From positions 1-37,349 of the forward strand of contig JAGSHB010000043.1 in the NCBI GenBank assembly GCA_023954815.1: a DNA stretch of 37,349 bases. Reading direction: 5' to 3'. Positions 9,452 to 17,780 of this stretch are shown piece after piece. The notes beneath the pieces are model-generated. The model saw only the letters and a program-made list of their open reading frames with translations. It did no database searches and was not told the DNA's origin. Each line of letters opens with the position of its first letter. Position 1 is the first letter of the stretch. A program made the translations under genes and the position numbers. The DNA is from Myxococcales bacterium (GTDB lineage: Bacteria; Myxococcota_A; UBA9042).

Positions 9452-10642
9452 ATGAAGACCTCGCTATCCCCCCACAACATTGTGACGTTCGCTGTCGCTG
9501 CCCTCTTATCGCTGTCCGCATGCGGAACCGACAACGGTTCGGCTGGTAGCACGGGTGGCACGTCCATCACGATCGAAGCCCTGCCCACGCTCACTGCGGA
9601 GGCCATGTGCGACATGCAGGAGCGCTGCGGCAAGGACGGCGTCTTTCCGATCACCTTCAGCTCCAAAGCGGCCTGCGTGGAGAACTTGAAGGCCAGCATG
9701 TTGAGCAGCATGGACGAGATCGCCGCGGTCAAAGACGGCAAGATGGTCTTCGATGGCAAGAAGGCCGCGGCGTGCATGGCGCTGATGAAGACCATGGCCT
9801 GCGGCGACCTTGACATGGACACCAACGAGACCTGCGACAGCGTCTTTGCGGGCACCATCGAGAGCGACAAAGCGTGTGACGAATCGAAGCACTGCGCCAC
9901 CGGTTGGTGCGCGGGCGCCAATGCGCCGAGTCAGGGCTGCCCTGGCAAGTGCGCCGCCGCCAAGAAGGAGGGCGAAGCCTGCGAGAGTCAGAGCAATGAC
10001 GAGTGCGCCGGAGCGTTGGCTTGCATCGACAAGAAATGCGCCAAACGTACGGCCGCAAAGGACGGAGAATCCTGTGCCGGCGGCCGCCCATGCGCCGCCG
10101 GATTGTACTGCCCGGAGACACCCGACCCGGTCTGCGCCAAGCAGGCGGCGACCGGCGAGGCCTGCAAGACGAGCAGCGCCTGTACAAAGGGCCTGCGCTG
10201 CGCTGCGGACAAGTGCGCCGCACCCGGCAAGGAAGGCGAGACGTGTAGCGCTTCGGCTGGCTTTGGTCCCAGCCCGGAGTGTGAAAAGGGCCTGTCATGC
10301 GCCATGCTGTTTGAGGGAGGCGTCCCCAAGAGCCAGACCTGCATGAAGAGCGCCGCACTGGGGGCAGCCTGCACCGCGGTGTTCGAGTGCGGCGGCTTCG
10401 ATCTGTACTGCAAGGCTAAGAAGTGCGAATCCCTGCCGAAGGTGGGTGAGGCGTGCGCAGACAAGGCTGATGCGCCGATGTTCCAGTGCCAATTCGGTCT
10501 CAAGTGCGGCACGGATGGCAAGTGCAAGGCCGACGGAGATGCCCAGGAAGGTGAGTCATGTGCCAGCGATAGCTGCGCCGGCGGCTTGAGCTGCAACGCC
10601 AAGCAGCTCTGCGAAAAGGCGGCTGCGCCCGTTTGTAGCTGA
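9452..10642 (+). CDS. Cysteine-rich lipoprotein (Dickkopf-N-like cysteine spacing)
   Basis: 396 residues. Start at 9452 is supported by GGAG eight bases upstream and by the signal peptide that follows: MKTSLSPHN, a hydrophobic core, and the lipobox LSAC followed by GTDNGS. Residues 30-130 form a helical Cys-containing domain (AEAMCDMQERCGKD), as seen in other myxobacterial lipoproteins. From about residue 140 to the end there are repeated modules of the form G-E-x-C-x-x-x-x-x-C-x-x-G-L-x-C-x-x-x-x-C, for example GEACKTSSACTKGLRCAADK. This resembles the Dickkopf N-terminal cysteine-rich pattern annotated in Myxococcota lipoproteins. Role on the cell surface is unknown. A hairpin with a T tract follows the stop codon. 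Confidence 0.85.
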   Translation: MKTSLSPHNIVTFAVAALLSLSACGTDNGSAGSTGGTSITIEALPTLTAEAMCDMQERCGKDGVFPITFSSKAACVENLKASMLSSMDEIAAVKDGKMVFDGKKAAACMALMKTMACGDLDMDTNETCDSVFAGTIESDKACDESKHCATGWCAGANAPSQGCPGKCAAAKKEGEACESQSNDECAGALACIDKKCAKRTAAKDGESCAGGRPCAAGLYCPETPDPVCAKQAATGEACKTSSACTKGLRCAADKCAAPGKEGETCSASAGFGPSPECEKGLSCAMLFEGGVPKSQTCMKSAALGAACTAVFECGGFDLYCKAKKCESLPKVGEACADKADAPMFQCQFGLKCGTDGKCKADGDAQEGESCASDSCAGGLSCNAKQLCEKAAAPVCS

Positions 10643-10655
10643 TTGTAAGGGGTTT

Positions 10656-10697
10656 GAGGCGTCGGTCGGCTTGTCGATCGGCGCCTCGTCTCGTTTT
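10656..10697 (+). terminator. Rho-independent terminator after the Cys-rich lipoprotein gene
   Basis: A 13-bp stem (left arm 10656-10668, right arm 10675-10687, including two G-T wobble pairs) with a six-base loop is followed by GTCTCGTTTT. It begins 14 bases after the TGA of the gene at 9452 and separates it from the convergent serine hydrolase gene. Confidence 0.65.
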
Positions 10698-10723
10698 ACG
10701 GACAGACTCGGCGCAGCCGGGAG

Positions 10724-12013
10724 CTAGGGATGCCGCCAGGGCAAGCGTCCACGCGGAACCAGCATCGTCAGCCGCTGTAAAATCCAGTACCAGCGGACCA
10801 TTCCAGGCGCCATCATCGGCTTGCCCGTGTTGAGGAAGGCCACAGCGAGCTCCCGTGCCGGGTCGGCATAAACCACCACGCCCGTAAAGCCGAGGTGACC
10901 AAAGGCGCCGCGGGTGTTGAGGCCAAAGAGCGAAAAACGCATCCCGCCCATCATCACGCCCAGGCCGTAGCGCATGGGAAAACCGAACGTGCCGTCGAGC
11001 TGCACTGGCGTCACATCGGAGATGGCGTTGTCGATGGTGCGCTGCTGTAAGACCCGCTGACCGTTGGGCCCGACGCCGCCGTCGAGCAGCATTTGCAAGA
11101 AGTCGCACACCTGCCGACCGGTGCCACAGATGTTGGCTGAAGGCAGCACAGCCGTGAGGAACTCGGGCGTGTTGGTCAGGCGCACCGCCGTGTCCAGATC
11201 GAGACCAATGTTGCGTTCGAACACATCGGCCATGAGGCGCGGGGCGGCGAGACCCGTGTACGCATGCTTGGCCACGCGATGGACTTGGTCAGCAGCGACC
11301 CCATACGTCAATCCGCTCAGCCCCGCGGGCCCAATGAGCCGGGAAGCCAGCAGCTCCTGCAGGCTCTTGCCGCCGACCTGCTCGGCGATCCGTTGCAGCA
11401 GCACCCAGCTCGTCACCGCGTGATAGGCGTGGCGGCGGCCCGGCTCCCACTTCGGCTTCAGCTCATAGAGCGACTCCCAGGGCACCTGTCCGGTCTGCAG
11501 CGCCGCCTTCAGGTCGATGCCCGTCGGCATGTCCGGGATGCCCGCCGTGTGATTGAGCAGGTGCCGCACGCGAATGTGGCCCTTGCCGTGGGCTTCGAAC
11601 CCGGGCAGGTAGTGGCACACTCGCTTGTCGAGGTCGATGAGATGATCCTCTGCCAGCGCGTGGATGAGCATCGCCGTGAGGATCTTCGTCGCGCTGAACA
11701 GATTGAAGGGGGTATCGAGACCGACCACCTCCCCCGGCGGCTCTCCTGGCTGGTGACTCACATGACCAATGGTACGGTCGAGCACACAGCGCCCCTTATG
11801 GAAGACCGTCAGCCCCACGGCAGGGTGCAACCCGCCCGCGTAGAACTGGACGGTTTCGCGCCATAACCCCTCAAAATCAAGGTTAGACGGGCTCTCTTGG
11901 CCTATCTTCGTCAACGCATCCGTGTCGCCTGTGGGCAGGGTGGTCTCGATGCGCGCCAGCCACTGTTCGGGGCTACGAAAGAGCTGGCGAACGGCGCGGC
12001 GCACTGGACTCAT
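10724..12013 (-). CDS. Serine hydrolase, class C beta-lactamase / class VIII esterase family
   Basis: 429 residues, the usual length for this family, with no signal peptide, so probably cytoplasmic. The nucleophile motif is S-x-x-K in NLFSATKILTAML at about residue 107. The second motif has Tyr in HAYHAVTSW, the YHA variant common in esterase-like members. The third is H-x-G in FGHLGFTGVVVYADP near residue 370. Members hydrolyse esters, small peptides or beta-lactams; the cytoplasmic prediction and YHA variant favour an esterase or peptidase over a resistance enzyme, but the substrate cannot be told. It is last in a three-gene - strand set, 42 bases after the SRPBCC gene. Confidence 0.9.
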   Translation of the reverse strand: MSPVRRAVRQLFRSPEQWLARIETTLPTGDTDALTKIGQESPSNLDFEGLWRETVQFYAGGLHPAVGLTVFHKGRCVLDRTIGHVSHQPGEPPGEVVGLDTPFNLFSATKILTAMLIHALAEDHLIDLDKRVCHYLPGFEAHGKGHIRVRHLLNHTAGIPDMPTGIDLKAALQTGQVPWESLYELKPKWEPGRRHAYHAVTSWVLLQRIAEQVGGKSLQELLASRLIGPAGLSGLTYGVAADQVHRVAKHAYTGLAAPRLMADVFERNIGLDLDTAVRLTNTPEFLTAVLPSANICGTGRQVCDFLQMLLDGGVGPNGQRVLQQRTIDNAISDVTPVQLDGTFGFPMRYGLGVMMGGMRFSLFGLNTRGAFGHLGFTGVVVYADPARELAVAFLNTGKPMMAPGMVRWYWILQRLTMLVPRGRLPWRHP

Positions 12014-12055
12014 GGAGGGGCTCCTGCTCTTGGCTCGTCTGGTTCGCTTGTCTTG

Positions 12056-12514
12056 TCAGCCTGTCGGGCAAGCGGCGCGCATGCGTGCGAGGTAGGCCTT
12101 GATGCCGGCCGCAATCTCTCGGCTGGCGACCCCTCTGGCGAAAGCGGCGAGGATGCGAGGCACACCCACTTCGGACTCAATCGTCTGGGTGTAGGTGACC
12201 TCTGTGCCGCCGTTTTTGCTGACAAAATCCGCGTGACCGGTGGACCACATGTTGTCGTTGCCTAGCGTGCGCCAGGACATGCGCGTCTCGGACTCCACCG
12301 TATATTTGCACGTGTATCGGCCCTGGAAGCGAACGCCGCGCTCCTTTTTCTCTTTGACCACGAACTTCAGCACGTCGTCGCCGACCTTCTCAGCGCTCTC
12401 TAGCGGTCCGTAGTTGGCCACGATGGCGTCGAGGTTGCTGAAGTGCCGTAGGACCACCGAAGCAGGTGCGTGCACGACGAAGGTCTCAGTGTACGTGCCG
12501 GAAAGTCGCGCCAT
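12056..12514 (-). CDS. SRPBCC (START-like) superfamily protein
   Basis: 152 residues matching the single-domain SRPBCC / polyketide cyclase-like fold. The start reads TETFVVHAPASVVLRHFSN, the typical beta strand plus helix in which a hydrophobic-ligand protein opens. Middle strands follow (RYTCKYTVESETRMSWRT) and a long C-terminal helix ends at LARMRAACPTG. No signal peptide. Such proteins bind hydrophobic ligands or act as coenzyme Q- or lipid-related binding proteins; no ligand can be assigned here. It lies 32 bases downstream of the DUF1456 gene and 42 bases upstream of the serine hydrolase, so all three are probably one transcript. Confidence 0.85.
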   Translation of the reverse strand: MARLSGTYTETFVVHAPASVVLRHFSNLDAIVANYGPLESAEKVGDDVLKFVVKEKKERGVRFQGRYTCKYTVESETRMSWRTLGNDNMWSTGHADFVSKNGGTEVTYTQTIESEVGVPRILAAFARGVASREIAAGIKAYLARMRAACPTG

Positions 12515-12546
12515 CTGGGGGCTCCCTGGGTGAGTCGAACGGCTCT

Positions 12547-13014
12547 CTAGTCCTCAGCCTGCCGATATTGCAACGCCATGCCGTGGAGAAAGTTTCGTAG
12601 CAGCTGGTCCTGGCAGGGGCGAAAGTGCTTGTGACCGGGCTTACGAAACAGCGCGCTCAGCTCGTGGCGGCTCATCTGAAAGTCGGTCAGCGCCAAGATC
12701 TCGAGCATGCCGTCGGCTTGGAGGTTCATCGCAATCTTCAGCTTCCGCAGCACGATGTTGTTCGTCAGCTGCGCTTCCGGCACCGGCAGCGGTCCGTCTT
12801 TACGCCCCCGGTTGGCGTTGATCAGGCCGTTGAGAAACGTCGCGAGCTGCGGATCGGTCAGCGCTACAAAGTCGGGGTCCTCATCCGCTTTGAGCCACTC
12901 GGAGACCTCGGCCCGCGTCACCGTCACCTCGGATTGGTCGAAGATGTCGATCATGTCGATGTCAGCGAGGTCCAAGGCGTAGCGGACTTTTCGCAACACG
13001 TCGTTGTTGTGCAT
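12547..13014 (-). CDS. yehS: DUF1456 / YehS-like protein
   Basis: 155 residues from the ATG at 13014, or 159 from the in-frame ATG at 13026. The inner start is preferred because family members begin with the NNDVLRKVRYAL motif and because AGAG/GGA lies just upstream of it. The protein has two copies of the family unit: NNDVLRKVRYAL...FLNGLI in the first half and NNIVLRKLKIAM...FLHGMA in the second, as in E. coli YehS (about 156 residues). The biochemical role of DUF1456 is not established. It is first of a probable operon with the SRPBCC and serine hydrolase genes. Confidence 0.88.
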   Translation of the reverse strand: MHNNDVLRKVRYALDLADIDMIDIFDQSEVTVTRAEVSEWLKADEDPDFVALTDPQLATFLNGLINANRGRKDGPLPVPEAQLTNNIVLRKLKIAMNLQADGMLEILALTDFQMSRHELSALFRKPGHKHFRPCQDQLLRNFLHGMALQYRQAED

Positions 13015-13189
13015 CTCTCTATCCATGGTGAGGGCGGTTTTCCGGCGGCGTCATTCCATCGCCCCGAGTCTGTGCTGTGTCTACACGACCGCGAGGGCAG
13101 GGCGCAATCACGCGCTGGCAACCGGACCGCCAGCTCAAGCCAACCAATGAGCCGGGGGTGAGCGGGATCTGTGCAAAAAGCCCGACAAC

Positions 13190-15421
13190 TCAGGGGATGA
13201 ACACCTGTTTCCCCTTCGCTGACAGGGACTTAATCTTGGGCGACAGCTTCGTCTTCGACGCGGCCTGCAGGAACAACTCCACCTGCAAATAGCGCGCTTT
13301 GACCTGCCCCTTCTTCGTCAGGTCGATGGGGAACGTCAGCACTGGAAATGGGCCCAGCTCTTTGGACCACAACGCTTTTTCGAGCAGCTTGATCGAGTCG
13401 GCCGCCCGGTAGCGCACCTTCACGTAGGCCCCCTTGGGCGTCTCGACCTCGGCGTGAATCTGCGACCAGACCGTGGTGGTCTTCGCCTCCGAGACCTGCC
13501 CAGACCACGTGCCGAACCCGAAGACGTGCGTGTAGTGACCCTTGGGCGCTGTGAAGTTATTGAGCGTGTAGCCGGTCATATCGGAGTAGGTGTAGGGGCC
13601 TTTTCCCACCGGGTATTCGCCAACGACCTTCATCAGCGTCGGGCTCACCTTGCTCACCGTGCTCTTCGATAGGTTCACCGCCCAGACGTAGCCGTCGTAG
13701 TCGAGCGCCACGCCGTGGGGCCCGCGTCCGCTGCCCAAGCTGATGGTTCCCTGGGGCGCGCCGGTGAGTGAGTGGATCTTCGTCACGGTGCTCGGGCCGT
13801 CATTGACCACGTAGGTGAAGCCGTCCATGCCGGTCGCGACGGCGCTGCTCGATTTGACCCCGGGCGCCTTGAACCAGGTGTTCTTCACCGGGTCATAGCG
13901 CACCGCCCCCCAACCGCCGCCGAACCAGATGTTGCCGAACATGTCCACGTTGATGCCGTAGGCGTGATACTTGAAAGGCGGCGTGAACTTCTTGACCTGC
14001 TTGGTCTTTGGATCGACGCGCACCAAGCCGCAGCCAGCGCCTTGGACCCAAACGATGCCCTTCTGATCGATGACCAGCCCGTACGGCCTGCACGGCAACT
14101 TCACGCTGGCGACGGTCTTGCCTGCGGTCGGCTCCAATCGATAGAGCATCTGCTTGCTCCAAAACCCGATCCAAGCGTGGTTGTCTTTGTCGACGCCCGC
14201 AGCCCGCGCGACGTTGCCGCCTGGCTTGACGATAAACTGCACGCATTCGTCATTGGCAACCATCTCGTTGGCGCTGATGATGTGGTCGCCGTTGGCATCC
14301 TTCGACGTATCAATCTTGCCGTTGCCGTTCTTGTCTGTGCAGTTCTTGGCGCTGTTGATGATCTTGGCCACCCCGCCCCCGCTCCGGCAGCCCACCCAGA
14401 CGTCGCCGTTTAGATCGACCGAGGTGCGTGATGGGTTGCCGCAGATCTTGTAGCGACCAACTTCCCAGCCCGTCTTCGTGTTGACCTTGCTCACCGTCGC
14501 TTGGGAAGAGTTGGCCACCCAGATGTGGTTCAGGTCGACGTTCACCTTGGATTTGTCGAGCACGACGAAGCCGTTCTTGTCGACGCCGACGCCGTTGGAG
14601 CTCGCGGTGGAAGGGTCAAATGGTGTGCCCGACCCCGGCCCGAGTTTTTGCTGGGTGCAGCTCATGTCGCAGGTGCCGCAGGTGGACAAAACGCCCTCGT
14701 CCACCAAGCCGTTGCAGTTGTCATCTTTGGTGTTGCAGGCCTCGGGGGTGGGTAGGACCTCGCCGGAGCACGGGCCCCAGAATCCAGCCTTGCAGAGCTG
14801 AACGCCGGCCTGGCACGCGCCCTTGCCAATCCACTTGGGCTCTCCGGAGTAGCAGTTCGCCGCGCCGGTGTTGCAAGGGCAGCCAGGGTGATTCTGCTTG
14901 CTGCAATCGGGGCAAACAGTTGAGAAATTCGGGTTATTATCGTCGCAGTCGCTTCCCGCTGGGCAGCCCTTGCCGAAGCCGTCCTTGTCCTTGTCGACGC
15001 AGCTGACGCCGCTTGCGCCGCTGTCTTTGGGCGGCGCGCCAGCGTCTGCACCGGTCGCAACTGTATCTGTCCCCGCGGAAGCATCTGAGGTCGCCGCACC
15101 GGAGCCTGAGCCAGCGTCTCCTGGCGAGCCTCCGTCGCCCCCTGGGCTAGGAACGGTCGCGGCATCGCTCTGTGATTGCGCGCTAGCGTCGCCCTGTTGG
15201 CCCGAAGTCCCCGCGTCAGTTGGCTGTCCTCCGACGACGTCACCCTCTGAAGGCAGCCCGAAGCCGCCAGACAAGTTGATGGCTGGCGCCGGGGCGGGCG
15301 AAGAATTGCCGCATGCCACCAATCCCGACAGTGTGAGCGCGAGCATTGCGGTGCGCACGGAGAGACAAAGTTGGCGGCTTCGCCGGGCTGCGGGCCATGG
15401 CTGTTTCAGTGATCGCGCCAC
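13190..15421 (-). CDS. Lipoprotein with MopE-like metal-binding motifs and a Vgb/NHL-type beta-propeller
   Basis: 743 residues starting at a GTG, supported by GAGG six bases upstream and a complete lipoprotein signal peptide (basic n-region with ARRSR, hydrophobic core, lipobox LVAC followed by GNSSPAPAP). A Ser/Ala/Asp/Gly linker runs to about residue 140. Then come Cys- and Asp-rich motifs of the putative calcium/metal-binding kind: CVDKDKDGFGKGC, CDDNNPNFSTVC and NTKDDNCNGLVDEG. From about 285 to 620 repeated strands such as NHIWVANSSQATVSKV and GYVWAVNLSKSTVSKV form a beta-propeller like virginiamycin B lyase or NHL proteins. The last 120 residues are a beta-rich domain. The whole should be a surface binding protein; similarity to Vgb is to the fold only, and lyase activity is not implied. 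Confidence 0.88.
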   Translation of the reverse strand: MARSLKQPWPAARRSRQLCLSVRTAMLALTLSGLVACGNSSPAPAPAINLSGGFGLPSEGDVVGGQPTDAGTSGQQGDASAQSQSDAATVPSPGGDGGSPGDAGSGSGAATSDASAGTDTVATGADAGAPPKDSGASGVSCVDKDKDGFGKGCPAGSDCDDNNPNFSTVCPDCSKQNHPGCPCNTGAANCYSGEPKWIGKGACQAGVQLCKAGFWGPCSGEVLPTPEACNTKDDNCNGLVDEGVLSTCGTCDMSCTQQKLGPGSGTPFDPSTASSNGVGVDKNGFVVLDKSKVNVDLNHIWVANSSQATVSKVNTKTGWEVGRYKICGNPSRTSVDLNGDVWVGCRSGGGVAKIINSAKNCTDKNGNGKIDTSKDANGDHIISANEMVANDECVQFIVKPGGNVARAAGVDKDNHAWIGFWSKQMLYRLEPTAGKTVASVKLPCRPYGLVIDQKGIVWVQGAGCGLVRVDPKTKQVKKFTPPFKYHAYGINVDMFGNIWFGGGWGAVRYDPVKNTWFKAPGVKSSSAVATGMDGFTYVVNDGPSTVTKIHSLTGAPQGTISLGSGRGPHGVALDYDGYVWAVNLSKSTVSKVSPTLMKVVGEYPVGKGPYTYSDMTGYTLNNFTAPKGHYTHVFGFGTWSGQVSEAKTTTVWSQIHAEVETPKGAYVKVRYRAADSIKLLEKALWSKELGPFPVLTFPIDLTKKGQVKARYLQVELFLQAASKTKLSPKIKSLSAKGKQVFIP

Positions 15422-15608
15422 AGTTTACCTCACGACTGGCTGGAGTTGGTCGGGTATTGTCGCATACTTGGCCGCTGAAATGTGTGAAGAAAAAGCTAGC
15501 CCGCACTTCTCTCCGCTAGTCGGCCTCAACGCCGATCTGCGTCGCCACACGGTTGCTGCGCGTCTCGACAGCCCGGTATGCGCCTGGATGGTCCAATTCA
15601 AAAATGCA

Positions 15609-15643
15609 GAAAGGGCGACTCGGCTAGACCGAGTCGCCCTTTC
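15609..15643 (-). terminator. Perfect 15-bp stem terminator downstream of the TSP3 repeat gene
   Basis: Left arm 15609-15623 and right arm 15629-15643 are perfectly complementary, with a five-base loop. The arms are A/T at the outer end (GAAAGGGCG...), so each strand has a short T run in the stem. On the - strand a TTTTT tract lies five bases beyond. It lies 49 bases after the stop of the gene at 15693 and upstream of the GTG of the lipoprotein at 15421, so it should end the TSP3 transcript. Confidence 0.8.
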
Positions 15644-15692
15644 CAGGCTTGTTGCCGGCCACCGTCGAATCCGACAGCGGCCTTGTCACGAA

Positions 15693-16814
15693 CTAGTGGA
15701 TGGCGAGGTAAGCCAACCAGTCCTGCATCGCGCTGATCGAGCAGCCGAACTTGGTGTGACCGTTGCCGAGCTCGAGCACCTCGATGATCTGAGCGCAGTT
15801 GCAGCCCTCAGTCTGAGCGATGGTGAAGCTCAGCTGCGGACCCGTCGCCTTGCCCTTGCCCTTGCCGTTTGTGCTGGGGAGGGTCGTGTCGAAGATGCCG
15901 TCGCCGTCGGTGTCGGCCCAACGGTTGGTGCCGAGCTCGTTGCTGGGCACGCCAGCGGCGGTGTCGCTCGAAGCCGTGTTCGGGCAGAAGTCGACGTCAC
16001 CGCAGACGCTGTCGCCGTCGGCGTCGTTGTAGAAGTCGAAGGGGCAGATGTCGCAGACGTCACCGAAGGCGTCTTTGTCGCTGTTGAGCTGATCCTGGTT
16101 GGTGACCGTGGCGCAGTTGTCGCACACGTCGCCGAGGCTGTCGCTGTCGCTGTTGAGCTGGTCGTTGTTGGCGGTGCCGGGGCAGTTGTCGCAGACGTCA
16201 CCGTGGTTGTCGCCGTCGATGTTGCTCTGGTTGGCATTGGCGGTGTTGGGGCAGTTGTCCGCATCGTCGCACACACCGTCGCCGTCAGCGTCGGAGCAAG
16301 CCGAGTCGAACAGGCCAATGCTCGAGAGCGCGCAGTCACCGTAGTTCTGGACCTGGTAGATGAGCTTGTAGGTGCCAGCTGTCGGAGCGGTGAACGTCCA
16401 CTGCTGCCACGGGCCATCGCCGTAGGTGCCGACCGTGTAGACGTCGTTGTACCATGCGGTGGTGTTGACCGAGGCGGCCGTGATCTTCACGCGAGCGGAG
16501 TCGGCGAAGGGGATGTAGTCGCGGGCGTCAAACGCCGCGTAGCCCGAGATGGACTGGCCGGCCGCCAACGTGAACGACTGCGAGAGGAAGTGAGGGGCCC
16601 AGGGGCAACCTGCTGTCACGCGAGCGAAGTAGCTGCCCTGTGGCGCTGCGTAGCGCGTCCCCGAGTAGCCAACGTGACCGGTGACGACAGACGCGCTGCC
16701 GACGGCGCTCCAGCCGCTGAGGTTGCCGGACTCAAAGCCGGGGTTAATCTGGCCGAACGCGGGTGCGGCGAGAAGTGTCAAGCACAGAGCTGACAATGCG
16801 ATACGAAGTGACAT
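15693..16814 (-). CDS. Secreted protein with N-terminal jelly-roll and thrombospondin type 3 calcium repeats
   Basis: 373 residues from the ATG at 16814: signal peptide MSLRIALSALCLTLL...APAFGQ, then mature INPGFESGNLSGW, an opening typical of carbohydrate-binding-like jelly-roll domains (about 22-190). Residues 195-300 hold thrombospondin type 3 repeats (DADGDGVCDDADNCPNTANA and three related copies with N-D-Q and GDVCDNC), which bind Ca2+ in rows. After a Gly/Lys stretch (NGKGKGKATG) the C-terminus has GCNCAQIIEVLELGNGHTKF-GCSISAMQDWL, a conserved-looking tail with paired cysteines. Unlike its neighbours it is not a lipoprotein. A second in-frame ATG at 16841, with its own ribosome-binding site, would add nine residues before the signal peptide. 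Confidence 0.88.
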   Translation of the reverse strand: MSLRIALSALCLTLLAAPAFGQINPGFESGNLSGWSAVGSASVVTGHVGYSGTRYAAPQGSYFARVTAGCPWAPHFLSQSFTLAAGQSISGYAAFDARDYIPFADSARVKITAASVNTTAWYNDVYTVGTYGDGPWQQWTFTAPTAGTYKLIYQVQNYGDCALSSIGLFDSACSDADGDGVCDDADNCPNTANANQSNIDGDNHGDVCDNCPGTANNDQLNSDSDSLGDVCDNCATVTNQDQLNSDKDAFGDVCDICPFDFYNDADGDSVCGDVDFCPNTASSDTAAGVPSNELGTNRWADTDGDGIFDTTLPSTNGKGKGKATGPQLSFTIAQTEGCNCAQIIEVLELGNGHTKFGCSISAMQDWLAYLAIH

Positions 16815-16860
16815 GAGATGGTTCCTCCAAAGCAGTGACATGAGATGGTTCCTCCAAAGC
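16807..16860. repeat. Exact 27-bp tandem duplication of Shine-Dalgarno and start codon
   Basis: 16807-16833 and 16834-16860 are identical. On the - strand each copy carries GGAGG, a nine-base spacer and ATG, then TCA CT. Because 27 is nine codons, both ATGs (16841 and 16814) are in frame, so the TSP3 gene has two complete initiation sites in series. Confidence 0.95.
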
Positions 16861-16944
16861 AACGCGTTTCGCAAAATCGTGTGTCGCGTAGGCGACAACA
16901 GCTGGCGGGGGGGCGAACGCGCTGGCGTTTTCTTTGACGCCGGG

Positions 16945-16972
16945 AGGATAGAGACAAACTGATCCATGTCAA
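16945..16972 (-). promoter_or_regulatory. Probable sigma-70 promoter of the TSP3 repeat gene
   Basis: On the - strand a perfect TTGACA (16972-16967) is followed by a 16-base spacer and TATCCT (16950-16945, four of six consensus bases). Directly upstream, 16975-17030 is strikingly AT-rich for this genome, with runs of A and T that could act as an UP element. Transcription would start about 100 bases before the first of the two ATGs. Confidence 0.55.
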
Positions 16973-17033
16973 CCGATATTCACAAATGCTCATTAATTGT
17001 TTTTTATTCAAATAAAACATCTAATTGCCGGAG

Positions 17034-17735
17034 TCAGGGTCCAGCCGGAGGTTGCTGTTTTGATGCGGACGGCGGAGCTGCCTTGTTCGGGCGTGGCTGT
17101 CCGACGAGCGGCGGCGTGCTGACGACGCCTGTCGTCCCCTTGGGGAGCTTCAGCTTTGCCGCGCGGAGGGTGTGCTCTAGGCAGGTGGTCAAGGTGGCGG
17201 GGGCGCCCGTGGCGTTTCGCAGTTCCACGTCGACCACCGCCGGCTCTCCATTGGTGCCTTCACCGATCAACAGCTGGGCATGCATTCCCTTGTCGAGCTT
17301 TGCGCGGTCGACCCCTGCTTGTGCCATGCACGCCAGCGCACCCGAGGCTGCCTGCCCGAGCGTGTGTCGCCTGATCTTCTGGTCCGTAATCTCCCGCTCC
17401 TTGGCGAAGGCTTTGGCACGCGCAGGCCCTGTTACAGACTTGGGCAGTGGCTGAAGATCAGCTGGGAGCGCCAGTTTGTCGGCGATTTGCTTAGATTCCG
17501 CTTTGGCGGGCTGCGGCTCGTCGTTGTCGCGCATCACCTTGCGACTCTTGCCGGGGGCTGGCTTCGCCGTCGGCGCTTCTGTGCCCGCAGCGGCTTTGTT
17601 GGCTGGCTGGTTGGCTTCGACCTCTGGCGCCGGAGCAGCCCACATGTAGGCCAACGCGAGCGCGACGATTACCGCACCTAACACTACCGCGATCGGGAGT
17701 TTTCCCATGCCCTTACTAGAGTCTGTGTTCGTCAT
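17034..17735 (-). CDS. Single-pass membrane protein with AgmX/PglI- or TonB-like C-terminal domain
   Basis: 233 residues from the ATG at 17735, preceded by GAGGAGAG. An N-terminal cytoplasmic segment (MTNTDSSKGMGK) is followed by one transmembrane helix (LPIAVVLGAVIVALALAYMW, about 13-32). A Pro/Ala/Lys-rich periplasmic linker runs to about residue 95. The C-terminal domain (about 115-205) has two cysteines and the pattern VVDVELRNATGAPATLTTC...LEHTLRAAKLKLP, which resembles the AgmX/PglI C-terminal domain common in Myxococcota, itself TonB-like. The tail is Pro/Lys-rich. Role may be envelope energisation or scaffold of a motility or transport complex; no partner genes lie next to it. Confidence 0.75.
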   Translation of the reverse strand: MTNTDSSKGMGKLPIAVVLGAVIVALALAYMWAAPAPEVEANQPANKAAAGTEAPTAKPAPGKSRKVMRDNDEPQPAKAESKQIADKLALPADLQPLPKSVTGPARAKAFAKEREITDQKIRRHTLGQAASGALACMAQAGVDRAKLDKGMHAQLLIGEGTNGEPAVVDVELRNATGAPATLTTCLEHTLRAAKLKLPKGTTGVVSTPPLVGQPRPNKAAPPSASKQQPPAGP

Positions 17736-17780
17736 CGCTCTCTCCTCTGGTTGTGCCTCACTCGCCCACGCCGCTGCGCC

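Noticed and set aside
10724-12013. Antibiotic-resistance beta-lactamase
   Set aside because: There is no signal peptide and the second motif is YHA, as in esterase-like members, so resistance is not supported.
13190-15421. Virginiamycin B lyase activity
   Set aside because: Similarity is limited to propeller strands within a long lipoprotein; no lyase active-site set is evident.
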